Origin: Puccinellia tenuiflora
Taxonomy: Eukaryota; Streptophyta; Magnoliopsida; Poales; Poaceae
Assembly (NCBI GenBank): GCA_012064385.1
Contig: QRDG01000473.1
Location: 6,181,037 to 6,245,036 of the forward strand
Length of the DNA: 64,000 bases
Direction of reading: 5' to 3'
Below are positions 1 through 12,118 of the stretch, in pieces. A program made the translations under genes and the position numbers. Numbering within the stretch: the stretch's first letter is position 1; every line of letters begins with the position of its first letter. The notes below the pieces were generated by a model. The model was given only the letters and a program-made list of their open reading frames with translations. It ran no database searches and was not told the DNA's origin.

Positions 1-2078
1 CACGTCAACAAAATCGCACGGATTTGCCGAGGATATTAAATCTAAACAAAAGTAGTATGAGAAATAGTGTATGCATCTGTTTACAAAAAAGATGGAGTAG
101 GAACCATACATGTTAGGTCCATGAATTTAACTGACCTTGCAGTGTCATAAATCTTCAAAACAGCTTGGTGTATCTAGTTCCTTGCAAAATATGAAAGAAG
201 GAATCATGTGGCACACATATGGGCCCTGCGCGTGAATAAATACAAACTGGTTAAGGCATGGCTGAATTTACAGGGGATAAGAATTTTCCTCAAGCGAAGT
301 GGCAATCTGTTGTTGGCTAACATGAAGAAAGGGAAACCTAAATAACATCTGGACTGTACCTATATGTATTCTAAATATAAAATATACACAAGTACTTGAG
401 CACAGCAATATAGCTGTATAGGCATGCGACATGTGGACAGGAAGCATAAATATATTTGGAGCGGAATGATTTTAAATTTATATGCCAGTTTATTCGATAA
501 TGAGCATACAAGTGTGTACCAAAACCTTGACATTCTTTTTGTGGTGCTTAAAGGGAAGTAAAAATAGTACACATTGCAAGGAGAAATAAACACTAATCAG
601 GTATGACTAATCATGCTGAAGCAGCAGGCATGCAAACATTGTCCAAGTTAGCTGAGTTCAGTTCACTGAAATAGAGACAGTGTAGCGAGGTAAAAGTGGT
701 ACTATAACATGTTCCATACTTGCATGTACCATAGAGATATTTGGAGAAAGAGAATTTCTTACAGATATGAGCCAATATGGGCTTAAAAAATAAGCAACTT
801 CAGGAGGGTCATGAATAGAAGCAACTTCAACAGATTGATAGACTGCCATTCTAATGATAAATTCTGAGCAAAATAAAACGGTCAAGACGAAATCGCAACG
901 TATCGGCATCATACCTTCAGCAGCCGACGTGAGGTGCCACCGCCCTGTAGGGCACAAGCTGTTTCACCATGAAAATACAGACTGGATGCAAGAAATGGGA
1001 TGGAGTTGCGTGTAAGATGAGGCAGAGCATATGAAGTTAGGATAAATTCATGTTTTCTATTTATGTGTTGTACCTCATTTTTGCTTGGTTGCGGCCTGGT
1101 CTCTCTATTTGTTTGGTTACGGCAAAAATGAGGTAAAACACATAAAGGCATAATTATAAGAACCATATGCAAAATTTGACCAGGCTGCACCTATTATCAG
1201 ATTGTAAATCCAAAAGAGGATGAATTCGGAGAGCAAATAATAGCACTGAAGTTGTGGTGGATGAGTTCAGCAATGACAACTTTACAGCTAAACAACATAT
1301 CCCAAAGAAGTATCCGTCTATGACAACCAGCATTCATACATCATTTTCATCTCCTCTTGACTCTACTCTAATACAACATAACAACCTTATTATGAAATAT
1401 TTTTCAGGTAATTAAGACATACCCAACAATGGCAAACAAAAATCAGTGAGCAGCAAACCTATCAGATATACAGTTAGAAGATGTTTAGCTGGGTTTGGGA
1501 CTTAGCAATCCCCTACTACAGATTGGAATGACAAGAATCATGCCAAATTCAAACCAGCAATAGACTGCATACCATACATTGTAATGATAAAGAAAGAACA
1601 AAATATGACATCCAAAAATAACACAAACTCTATAACATACAACAGAAACTTGGGCAAGATATAAACCTTTATTTGAGGAAATTTTGGGTCCTGCAAGGAG
1701 GTCAACAAATAGAGAGTTTACAAAGGGCATTCAAGAGCGGTAGACCATGAGAAACAGAAATTGATTAACCAGATACATCCATAAGAAACAGAAATCGATG
1801 AATAAATAGACGACAGAATTTCTCTCCATAAAGAGGCAAGAAAAATATACAAACATGGATCAATGTATGTATTGCAAGATGGTTAACAATATTATAGCAG
1901 ATATGGAGATTGAGACATGAAAATCAATAGTTTTAGGATTCATTTCTAGCCACACAATAAAAATGTGAATTCATTCCAACCAAGCTTCAAGATGGCCTCT
2001 GGAGTCTTGAAACTAAGTGTGCCATGGAGAAAAGCTAGAATCGGCATGGGAAGGTGGTGCTGATGTGGAGCCACTCGG
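1..2078. other. AT-rich stretch, no gene recognised
   Basis: Only short open frames without recognisable domains are present on either strand. The stretch lies downstream of the minus-strand candidate gene that ends at 2079. I see no transposon ends or RNA genes in it. Confidence 0.5.
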
Positions 2079-4173
2079 CTAGGGGGCTGGTGAGGGTTGT
2101 GGCTCCGGCATCTCCTTTACAGTGTGCTCCTCTTGGAGGTCAGGAATGGCAAAGACCGGTGCCAACTGTCCCACATATACCACTGTTACTCAAATAATAA
2201 GGGAAAACTGTTAGCACTTTCAATTCACTACATATCACCAAACAACATGATCATTTCACTACAAAATTTTCACCACATAAGAAATTATTCACCGCAGGTT
2301 AAACCAAAACTACAGATCAACATCTATTTCCTATCTGATTTATCATGATCAGCGCCAATTAAACATCGAATATTAATGAATCAACACTTATTACCACACA
2401 ATCTACTCACCGCGGGAAGAGTTGTCCGAGCTGCAGTCATGATAACGTGGGAGTTGATGGAGGTAGATGCAAATGTGACCACCACGCGAGCCGGCGCCTT
2501 TGGCTTTGCCTGCGCGTCGACAAGGGTGATTCTTGGGTTAGAGTTTAAGCACAGCATGGTGACAGCAATGGCCTTTTTCTTCTTCCTTGCTGGCGGTGGT
2601 GGCAGAACTGGTGGCTTCTCCCCCAACATCGACATGCTTGACCTCTCCATCTCCCCTCTGTACCTATATTGACTGAATGACATGAATATTAAAGAGGAAA
2701 ATACTGAATTGCAGCTCACTATAACCCTTTAAAACTCTTCCTAAAGTTTAGACGGTAAAGAACAAAATAGATAACCATTTTCATACCTAGACAATAAGTG
2801 AATGGGCTGAATGACCATGAGAGCAACCTGTCAAACCAAAAGACATATAGAATTACCAACTTAGACCATGCACAATTGGAAGCAATAGCAAACTACTAAT
2901 ATATTTTCCTCTCCCCAAACAGACTATTTTGTGAACTAAATATGGGCACAGACATACGGAATGTGGGCACAAATTTTTTAAACTAATATAGGGTTTGGGA
3001 ACAGGTTCCACACCTCGAGGGGAGAAATTGAAGAACAAATTCAGCGGTGTAGGCTGCTGCTATCAAATGTATTGTTGACCCTCTTCTATCTTGCAAATCA
3101 CGTCCAAGGATTAAGGGCTCAACGATGATAAGCAATTGCAGGCTATTATCTGAAAAAAACACCTACAGGTCTTCAAAGACAAGGGATATTAGGAAAACCA
3201 CAGAGCAATTCAACAAATCAAGAAGAGATTTGGAGAAAAACAGAGGGAAGCAAAGAAGGAAAATAGGAGATCCACCTGTCTGGATCCATCTTGGCAGTCA
3301 CATCCAAGGATTAAGGGCTCAACTCATCAATGTCTTCGCCTGGGCAGAGGAGACGGCAAGGAGCAGGGAATCTTCATCATCACGTACCATCCCAGCCATA
3401 AATACTTGCTGCTTGATGTTCCTCCAATTCATCATACGGCCTAAGGGAATTTGAGGGCAAATGTAGGAAGCAAACAAGGAAAAGAGGAGCTACCTGGGAT
3501 GCGCAGGTTCGCCACTGCTCTCCATATTCATCTGGTGCTGTCTAGGGCGGAGCAAAAGATGAGCACAGGACGACGCCGCTCGGCCGTGGCGTCATCGCCT
3601 CAGCAGCCGCCCGTGGAGACTCCTGCTCGGCCAGGACGACCGGCCGTTTCCATCTCCGTCGTGTCCGCTGCTGACTGTGTGAGAGAGAGAGAGGTGAGAT
3701 GGGAGGCAGAGAGAGAGAGAGAGTGGAGGTGCAAGAGCGAATCCGTACCGGGCGCGAGGGCGCGGAGGAGGGGGCCGAGTGCTCACCCTGCTTTTCCTCC
3801 TTGACGTGCGGTGCCCTCCTCCTCTCGCTGGATGGGGCTAGGTCCTGTCATATCCTCGTGTGTGATGCGAACGGAGTACATGCCGACCGCGGAGAGGCCG
3901 ATGCCGAGCAGCAGGAAGCCGATGAAGACCAGGCTGACGCGGAGCAGCAGGAAGCCTCGACTCTGCTACGCCGCCGTACATCGTCCTCCTTGCCTCGGGG
4001 AAGGAGGAAGACGGGAACACCCGGATCTGGTGTGCTAGGTGTCTCCTGCCGGGCCACTGGTTTCCCCCGGCCGACAACGAGCCACCATGCTCGCCCTCCT
4101 CGCCACCGGCCAGCTCGTGGCCGCCGATGCTCCCGGAGCCAGACCCGCTCACAGCGGCCCCGAGCTCCTCCAT
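2079..4173 (-). CDS. Candidate spliced gene, small unknown membrane protein
   Basis: I do not recognise this gene. A coherent model can be read on the minus strand: exon 1 4173-4021 (ATG at 4173, MEELGAAVSGSGSGS start), exon 2 3962-3787, exon 3 2663-2411 and exon 4 2165-2079 ending in TAG. Introns have GT..AG ends (donors GTGTTC, GTGAGC, GTGAGT). All phases fit, giving 222 codons without a stop. Exon 2 encodes one strongly hydrophobic segment (LVFIGFLLLGIGLSAVGMY), probably a transmembrane helix, followed by a Glu/Gly-rich stretch. Exon 3 carries a Pro-rich then Lys-rich patch (PPPPARKKKK). The tail is PEPQPSPAP. The first intron would be only 58 nt, so a frameshift or another 5' exon is an alternative. 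Only splice-phase logic supports the model; no homology is known to me. Confidence 0.42.
3102..3321 (+). repeat. 20-bp direct repeat about 200 bp apart
   Basis: The string CCAAGGATTAAGGGCTCAAC occurs near 3102 and again near 3304, each preceded by a similar TCACRT. Both lie inside intron 2 of the candidate gene above. No function is evident. Confidence 0.6.
3680..3723 (+). repeat. GA-rich microsatellite
   Basis: Interrupted runs of GA (GAGAGAGAGAG, then GAGAGAGAGAGAG) lie next to the donor site of exon 2 of the minus-strand candidate gene. On the coding strand they read as a CT-rich tract. Confidence 0.8.
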
Positions 4174-5240
4174 CTGGTGTTGCTGCTGTTGTCCCGACGC
4201 CGGCGTGGGCGGGAGGCTGCTGATGGGCGACGGCGGGGAGGGGCGGCGGCGGGTAGGGGCCGCGAGCTGGGGGAGGGGAAAATCACAGGAGGGGATTGGG
4301 GAGGAGAGGCATGAGCGTGATTCGCTAGGGTTTCACCGCGACGCTGCTTTTGTCCACCCATCGAGCGACCAAACTGAGAGACGCGGATGAGGTGGTCTCG
4401 CCCACTGATCTGTGGACCACTGGACCCATCGGTCATGGACTCTTTGGAGGGTACTATTCATTTAAACAGGTGAACAAAGTTTTCACCACATCCAACAGCC
4501 ACAGATGAAACAGCAGCACGTTTTAGCCGATCGGACGACGCACGCAGACGCGGAAGCAGCGATGGGGGCAACAGCCGGGTAAGGCAGGAGCCTTTATAAG
4601 AGTAATGGCAGAGCAACCTACTAACCTTAAGGCTCCACTCTAGAATCATGCTACTATTGTAGAGAAATCAGCAGGTGTGGGCAAACCGTTAAAAAAAACA
4701 GGGAGGCCAATACCAAATGGAAATATAATTTATGTGATCACGTTGGCACATCTAACTACTACATATATTTGTGTTTTCATTTAAAAAAATATCAAAACAT
4801 ATCCACGCATTAGTGCTTTTTAAAAATGTTGTATTTCCGTATCTGTATCGGCCTGATACCGATACTCGTATCCATATCGGTGCCGCACAAGTTCTATTGC
4901 TACCAGCACAACAGCTAAAGAAAAAATGCTGCAGTCTCCTAATGTCCCAGTGCATTAGTCTGGGAAATGTTTCGCGAGATTCAGTTCCCCTGTTATCTTG
5001 TTTCCCTTATAAGCTGTGTCCTATGTTTCATTTGCCGTGATTTTTGCAGTTTATACCCAGTCTTTTTCTGTATACGATTAATAGAACCCTTTGAAACTGG
5101 TCTTTTAGCCTCTTCCGCGTCTAGCTTACACCACTCTTGGTCCTTAGCCTCTTCCTCGTCTCGCTTATGCAATCCTTGTCCAGCTTAAAAAGAACAATTA
5201 CAGAGCACGTTTTGTACTATTATTCCTGAGAAGTAGTTCA
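4174..5240. other. Upstream region, no gene recognised
   Basis: GC-rich DNA to about 4400 fits a promoter/5'UTR for the minus-strand candidate gene. From about 4650 the sequence is AT-rich, with no open frame of recognisable content. Confidence 0.4.
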
Positions 5241-5665
5241 TATATATATATATATATAGGAAGCTCAGATGGGGCACCATGGTGCCCGGGCATCAGGACA
5301 GAATACGGTATAATTGGGGTATGTAGACATCATGTGTACCATGGGTATATATACCTAGGGTATGTAGGAGGTACATATAACATTGGGTATGAAAAAAAAA
5401 ACGGGGTATATATACCTAATGTGTACGCATACTTATGGTACATATATATATGTCTGATCTGTACGCATACCCATGATATATATACCCAAGGTATACGTAC
5501 CATGTAGATACTCAATATACATATACCCAAGGGTGTGTACACCTCATACATACTCAATGTTTGCATACCCGACGTGTACGTGTTTTGTAGATACCCAAAA
5601 CTTACAGTATTCTACCATGTTGCCCATGCACTAGTTGGTAGAAGGTGAGTATTCTACCATATATA
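5241..5665. mobile_element. Small probable DNA transposon full of GTATATATAC palindromes
   Basis: The segment lies between TATATA runs. Its left end (GGGGCACCATGGTGCCC then AGAATACGGTA) and the inverse of its right end (GCATGGGCAACATGG then AGAATACTGTA) are related, suggesting degenerate terminal inverted repeats. The interior is a loose array of GGGTATATATACC-like palindromes and CATRTGTAC words. It is non-coding. Assignment to the Mutator-like class, which prefers TA-rich targets, is inference. Confidence 0.45.
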
Positions 5666-8125
5666 TAGCAGGACTATTGTAGAACCCCCTTAAGAGGTTC
5701 TAGAATAGCTATTCTAGAACCACCTCTACTCACCTTATCCCGATTCAGACCCAACCTAATCACCTTTTGAACCCGAACCCGACCCAACTTCCCCGACCAG
5801 ACCACGTGAGGACCACCGTCCTCAACCTCTGGTCACGCGACCTGCTCACCCCCATCGGCCCACCCCCGTCGCAGCCTTCCTCCCAGCCCGCGCCGACCTG
5901 GCTGCCGGCCGGCTTCCGGAAACAACGGCCCGTGCTGCCGAATCAGCCCCCGGTGAGCTTGCCCCTCCCCGCCGTCGATGCGGCTCACCGATGAGCCCCC
6001 GCGCCCGCCCTCTGCTTTCCTGGTGCGCGACCCTGCCTCCTACCTTCCCAGCGCCGCCCTCGCCCTCTTCTTCCCCGGCACCGGCCCGCCTCCAGCTTCC
6101 TAGCGTCGAACTGCCCTCTGCTTCCACGGCACCGGCCCGCTCCTCCTCCTCCTCTCTCGATCTGGGGCAATAGTGGCCCGCATCCCCCGCCTACTGCCCG
6201 TCCCCCGCAGATCCAAGTCCACCGCACGCCATGCCGACCTTTATCGCGGCTGGCGGATCCGCGCCCCTCCTCTGCAAAACCGGTGGTAGCCCCAACCTTC
6301 CAAGTCTCCCGCTCGCTTTCTTCCGGCCGAGCGACTGCCTCCTCCGGATCTCGACCGGCCAGCACCACCCCATCACGACCCCTGCCTCCACGGGGAGCAC
6401 GACTGACGGGGAGTACCTGTTCTGGTCCTCAACGTCCCCAAGGAACTCCGCGTGGCCGTGGACCGTCCGACCACCTCCCTGGAGAAGATGCAAGAGATGG
6501 TGGCCGTGTCTTTTGCACATATTTTTTGAGATCTGGCAGTTCACTTCTTCATTTTAGGTTGTTCGCAACTTTGATTCTGGGTAGTTCACTAGAATTTTGC
6601 TATTAAAAAATGAACATGGTTTGGGCAAAGACATGTATATCTTCATGTATGTTCATAAAAAAATAGAGGTTCAGTTTGTTTATAAAGAAAGTTAACTTTT
6701 CATTTTGGAGAAGTTCATGGCCATAACCAATAGCAAAACTGTAGTTAGTTCGCTTGTGTAGTCTGTCAAAGTTCGGTCGGTCACATCGAAGTTCATTTCT
6801 CGTAATATTTGTAGTTTACTTATTTAGTCGTGGAAGTTCAAACTGTCACGTGCATGCCGTCGAAGTTCGCTCTTAAAAATTTAGAAGTTCACCTACCAAT
6901 TCCGTTGAAGTCCACCGAACAGTAGTAACGAAAAAACAGAAATTCATTTTTGTCAAAAGTTCACTTTATTTATTTCGAACGGAAAAACAGAAAAACTGTC
7001 AAAAATTAGTGGAAAAGATCACTTCCGTATTGTGAGAAGTTCAGAAAAAATGGTCCGTCAACAAAGTTCGGAAAAATGGTTTCGAAAAATCGAACAGGTA
7101 AAAAAAATCAAACAAGTTGAAAAAATGACATAGCACATTCATCTGGTGCTCCGTGAAGAAGTTCACATACGTGTCGGGAAGAGGTTCACAGATGAAATGT
7201 GGGAAGTTCAGAAAAAACGAGAATTCTAAAATAACAGAATTATGTATATTTAAAACTGCTCTTAAACCGTAAGGAATTTCGAAAAAGTGCTTGAGATAAC
7301 AAAGTTGCGGCTTTTTCATAGCTTTCCAACGGCGTATCATTTGCGTCAATCCGATTAACGGTTTGCAAATGGCGACCAAAATACTGTACGGTCGCGAAAA
7401 AAAGTGTTCGTATATATGAAATTTTTTAAAAACCGTAACTAATTTCGAAAACTCGTGAACATGAAAAAGTTTCGTAATTTCGATAGCTATCCAACGGTAT
7501 ATCATATGCATCATTCCGATAAGCGGATCAAAAATCGAACTAAAAAATTTTCCCGCGAAGGTGGAGAATCAGTGTGTTCCGTCAGGAAGTTCACATTATC
7601 ATTGAATGAAGTTCAGTGTTGTGAAGTGGGAAGTTCAGAAAAAACGAGAATTCTAAAATAACAGAATTAAGTATATTTAAAACTGCTCTTAAACCGTAAG
7701 GAATTTCGAAAAAGTGCGTGAGATAACAAAGTTGCGGATTTTTCATAGCTTTCCAACGGCGTATCATTTGCATCAATCCGATAAACGGTTTGAAAATGGC
7801 GACCAAAATACGGTACGGACGCGAAAATAGTGTTAGTATATTTGAAATTGTTTAAAAACCATAACTAATTTCGAAAACCCGTGAAAATGAAAAAGTTTCG
7901 TAATTTCCATAGCTATCCAACGGTATATCACATGCGTCATTCCGATAAGCGGATCAAAAATCGCACTAGAAAATTTTCCCGTGAAGGTGGAGAATCAATC
8001 TGTTCCGTCAGGAAGTTCACATTAACATTAATTGAAGTTCATCAACATTACGAGGGAAGTTCAGAAGTGGTTCCAGAATAGCTATTCTAGAACTAGTTCC
8101 AGAATAGCAGACCTATTATAGATAG
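5666..8125. mobile_element. Non-autonomous DNA transposon with nested internal repeats
   Basis: Both ends carry GTTCTAGAATAGCTATTCTAGAAC-like palindromic sequence in inverted orientation (about 5697-5722 and 8068-8093), flanked by TATA-rich DNA, so this looks like one element of about 2.4 kb. From 5760 to 6550 the DNA is GC-rich with open frames but no recognisable domain, possibly captured gene sequence. From 6540 to 8070 it is AT-rich, with many GAAGTTC motifs and a 427-bp tandem duplication. No transposase is visible. The Mutator-like class is a guess, because no clean 9-bp target duplication is resolved. Confidence 0.5.
7201..8055 (+). repeat. 427-bp tandem duplication, two copies
   Basis: Units 7201-7627 and 7628-8055 both begin GGGAAGTTCAGAAAAAACGA and stay closely similar throughout. 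Inside each unit there is an older, diverged repeat about 165 bp apart (AACCGTAAGGAATTTCG against AACCGTAACTAATTTCG, and GCTTTCCAACGG against GCTATCCAACGG). This shows at least two rounds of duplication. Confidence 0.85.
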
Positions 8126-9567
8126 GTTTGGTATGTGTGTTAACTGGGGTGCATGTTATCGGCACCGTTCATTTCTTTGAGATTGGTGCCGAATTTTGCT
8201 AAAGGTTCCTTTTTGGATGAACCGTTGACTATGAAAATATCAAAGGGGAATGGGCGCAGCTCCTTTCGGACCTAGATCCAACAAAAACGGCAACTTAGGT
8301 CCGTGATTCTTGGCCGGCTTCCACATAGAGCCGTGCAGATCGGTCCAAAAAAAACTCTATCACTAGAGCCTAATTATCGCAAGTGCGGGTCACCACGTTC
8401 GCAGCAAACGGTACCTGACTTTGCTTTTTGGTGCACAACTGACACGATAGAGGCACACTGAACATCCAGCTATGTAATTGATGACCGCATCTTTAAAAGA
8501 TTAACAACGTTATTCCAATTTAGTGGCTCTGGAAGGAACGTGCAAATCCAGCTTCGTACCTTTCAGTCCGATTTAGTATCGTATTGAGACTTGCCCACAT
8601 TTACTTTTATTTTTTTCAACGGATTTGGAGGTGTTTCCGTGAGGCATGATACCATACTCAAAGGTGCCATCTACATACTTATACGGAGCACGCTAGACCG
8701 TCTGAGAGTACATCATGATCACTTAAACGGAGCCACATGCTTATGTGAACGGTGCCTGGTGTGGTTCGGTTCCCAAATTCTACCTCGGTGACAGCGTGGT
8801 ACTCACAAATACTAATTAAGTATTAAGTGATTCACTTATGATCACCTAAATGTACATATGCGTACGACGTACCACATCATGCAAACCTCCAAACCAAAAT
8901 CCAAACGGTGCCAGGATCATATAAATACGGTGCACCACTATCTCTCTATATAAAGTGCCACTCTTGTATGTATAAAGTACGGAGTACATTACTAGAAAAT
9001 CTGATGGCCAGGCTTGCATTGTAATTTGTTATGGCTCTAAATTTTCTCCTAACTGTTCATTTAGTTGCATTAATCAAGAGAATAAGCATTAAGTGATGCG
9101 CTTCCTCTCCTAGGAGACTCAACCAGCCTGCCAATTTCCCATGGGTGGAGGAGTGGATCACGGATTGGTCGGTCACGGGTTAGGATATTTGAGCTTACGA
9201 GTGTCAGAGCCGTAGGTCTAGGTGCCTAGCACGCATGCGATTCCAGGACCATGTCTTCCTAAAGAGGAAATAAGCTCGCGTGATGGAAAATCAGAAATTG
9301 ATTGGGAGGGAAAGTTTGGACCACTCACATGGACGGTTCGCGATGGCTATGGATGGCACAGATTGGTCTCTCTCCAATGTGTGTTCATTTCCTTAATTTT
9401 GGCTATATATATATATATATGTAGGGACGCGCTATTTGACTCCCAGGGAGTAGAATAGTTATTCTACATCCATCCTCTATCTTTATAACCGCATATGATT
9501 TTTACGTGACGTAAATTTTATCTTATGTATTAAGTCAAATGTTGAAGTTGTACACTTGTGCATGCAG
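8126..9567 (+). promoter_or_regulatory. Possible promoter and 5' region of the F-box gene
   Basis: A TATA-like word (CTATATAAAG) lies near 8946-8955, followed by a second (TATAAAG) near 8971. At 9222-9350 one frame reads GPCLPKEEISSRDGKSEID, which resembles the acidic leader that often precedes the F-box in this grass family, but it has no ATG and an in-frame stop just upstream. At about 9404-9475 there is a TA run followed by a transposon-like end (AGTAGAATAGTTATTCTAC), similar to the ends of the 5666-8125 element. Confidence 0.35.
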
Positions 9568-11098
9568 GAAATCTGGCATCATTTATGTTCCATGGTTCCA
9601 ATGCGAGACGCTGCCAGGGCTGCCTGTGTGTCTCATGTCTTTCTGAACTCCTGGGGATGCCATCCCAACCTCACCTTCACCAAGGAAACAATGTGCTCAA
9701 AAGAAAAATTACGCAAGTGGACAGGGGACCCGAATAATGAAAGATATAGAAGAGAATATAACAGCACTATTGACCATATTGTGGCAAACCATAGAGGCGC
9801 TGGTGTGAAGACGTTCATGCTTGAATTCCATGGTCCTTACAATACCCAATTTTGTGATCGTCTCAATAGTTGGCTTCAGATTGCTGTTACACCAGTGCTG
9901 GAAGAACTTACCCTTTTACTGTTGTCAGAGAAGTCAAAGTACGACTTCCCTTGCTCACTTTTATCTGAAAGAAGCATGATTCGGCATCTCCAACTTAATA
10001 ATTGTGTCTTACGTCCCAAAATTAATCTTAGTTTGAGATGCCTGACAGAGTTGTATCTTCATAAAGTGCACGTTGTGGATAATGAATTAGGGCACCTTCT
10101 TTCCAATTCATCTGCTCTGGAAAATTTGATACTCAAACATTGTGAGGATATAATTCGCCTCGAGATACCTTCCCAGCTGCAGCGCCTCAGCTACCTGGAG
10201 GTGTTTGAATGCCATAGACTTGAAGCTATAGAGAACAAAGCTCCAAATATCTCGTCCTTCGATTTTACAGGTGATGAAATACATCTCTCACTTGGAGAAT
10301 CATTGCAAGCGAAGAATCTTAGGTTGGACCGTAGGTGTGTCATCAATTATGCTATCGACAAGCTTGCATCCAGTGTGCCAAACCTTGAGACTCTCACCTT
10401 ATGGTCTTCTCGTGAGGTACGTTCTTGTATTTCAGGTGATAAATATTTATATCACAGTGGCCATATCGTGGAATATAATTAATCTGAGGCATATTTATGC
10501 AGATAGTTGATGCACCTATGGTACCTAGCAAATTCCTCCACCTCAAGGTCTTGAGTATTCATATTCAAAAGTGGAGCTTGGGCCGGGAATATGATTTTTT
10601 ATCTTTGGTTTCTTTCCTCGATGCTTCCCCTTTGTTGGAGACTTTTGGCTTGTTTGTAAGTCACTGTTCATCCTGCAATGCTTATTAGTAATGCGTGGTG
10701 GAATTATTAACTCAGCCATTTATCTACAGGTATCGGTGCAATCAAAGTATGACTGGATTGTGGGAGATCCAACTCTGAGGCAAATGCCGGGACGCCACCA
10801 TGACAAGCTCAAGACTGTGAGGATCACTGGTTTTTGCCGCCAAAAGAGCTTGGTTGAGCTGACACGGCATATTCTAGAGAGTGCAACGTCACTGAAGCAC
10901 CTTACATTAACCACTATTGATGCAAAATATCGGTTCTATGGCCACACACGTGCCAGGAAATGCCCTACCCTGGACAAGGAGTATATCAGGGAGGTGTGGG
11001 AGACGATCATGGCTGTGAAGACGTACATTGAGGGGAAGGTTCCATCTACAGCTGAGTTAAAGGTCTTTGGGCCTTGCAGCCAGTGTCATGCTTTGTGA
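9568..11098 (+). CDS. F-box/LRR (FBD-type) protein gene, 5' end unclear
   Basis: Three exons fit with all phases intact: 9568-10416, 10503-10655 and 10730-11098, ending TGA, 456 codons before the stop. The donors are GTACGT and GTAAGT; the acceptors are TGCAG, TGCAG and TACAG. The start reads EIWHHLCSMVPMRDAARAAC, then VSHVFLNSW, the core of a plant F-box, which binds SKP1 in SCF ubiquitin ligases. Leucine-rich repeats follow (LTELYLHKV, LENLILKHC), then an FBD-like C-terminal part (LKTVRITGF, LTRHILESATSLKHLTL). These proteins choose targets for ubiquitination; the substrate is unknown. The usual LPED that opens the F-box is missing, so a 5' exon exists elsewhere or was lost. A transposon-like end sits just upstream. 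Family call firm; functional state uncertain. Confidence 0.82.
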
Positions 11099-12118
11099 AA
11101 TTGAGAGGTCCAAGTATTGTAGTTCTCCAATGTTCATTTGTGCAGTTCTAGCTGTGATGTGCTTTGCTTCTTACATATAAGTTACCAGAGCTGTCTAATG
11201 TCCGGGGTCCTGTGCTGGTACATTCTTAATAATAACTTAATAGTACTCCTGATGTATGTACAATTGTTGGAAACATTTCCCTTCCTTTTATTTGCGCACT
11301 GATGTTTGCCCGCCACTTATTCCTTCCCACTTCCTTTTCCTTGATTTTCTTTTGGAGTAATACTTGATTGATTGGCAAACAATTTTCTAGGCTTATGAAT
11401 ATTTCAAAATTTTGAATTGTTTCTTTTTGTACCTTTATCTATAACGGTCCGATAAGTGTGTTGGAGACTCTATTGGAAACATCGACACAAGTTGTTCCTT
11501 TTGTAGCTTTATCTATAACGGTCTGATAAGTGTGTCATACGAACTCTGTTGGAAAACATCGGTACAGGTTTATTGGGAATGGCTACCTAACGACAACCCC
11601 TAATAGTTCCTCTCTATAGGAATCATTGCTGTGAAGACGTAAATCGGTACATATTTCTAGCGATATAACCAAAAGCGCACAAAGCAAGTCGATCGGATCA
11701 TATCTGATTTGCTTCAATACGTGTAGCTGTCCAATCCGAGTTAGATGCACACGTCAGTCCGTCCGAGATGCCTAGATTCATCTCCTCATAAGCATAGAGC
11801 CCATGTGTGAATAGCCAATGGCCATGCATATGGGCCAGTAAACAACAATGTTGGACTAAGGCATGCACAATGGGTGATATCGGAGCTTTATGTTAGTGTT
11901 ACCACGTTGAATCTTGTGTAGTTGGAAGAGAGAATGAAGATGCTAAGTGACAAGCATTTTGCTTAGTTGGAAGAGAGGATGAAGAAATAAACTATTGTAT
12001 CCTCTTAGCTAAGTGACGATCTTTTAGAAATCAAGTCAAGAGAAGGTTGTTTTCTCCATTGTACCAAATGTCTTCCCATAGCAACATAATTTTTTTGCTA
12101 AAAATAAATTAGTACTTA
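11099..12118. other. 3' flank of the F-box gene with a short tandem repeat
   Basis: After the stop codon comes an AT-rich 3' region. Around 11424-11570 the motif CTTTATCTATAACGGTC occurs twice about 73 bp apart, each followed by GATAAGTGTGT and a TTGGAAA-ACATCG variant. The rest has no recognisable gene. Confidence 0.5.

Noticed and set aside
5846..6606. Overlapping frames in the GC-rich part of the 5.7-8.1 kb element
   Set aside because: Several frames are open at the same time because of composition. None has a domain or consistent splice sites.
7041..7806. Repeated minus-strand frame as a duplicated gene
   Set aside because: The similarity of the two frames is explained by the 427-bp tandem DNA repeat, and the translation is phenylalanine/leucine-rich AT-derived sequence.
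9404..9421. TA microsatellite as a promoter TATA box
   Set aside because: It is a simple (TA)n run at a transposon border; the better TATA candidate is near 8946.
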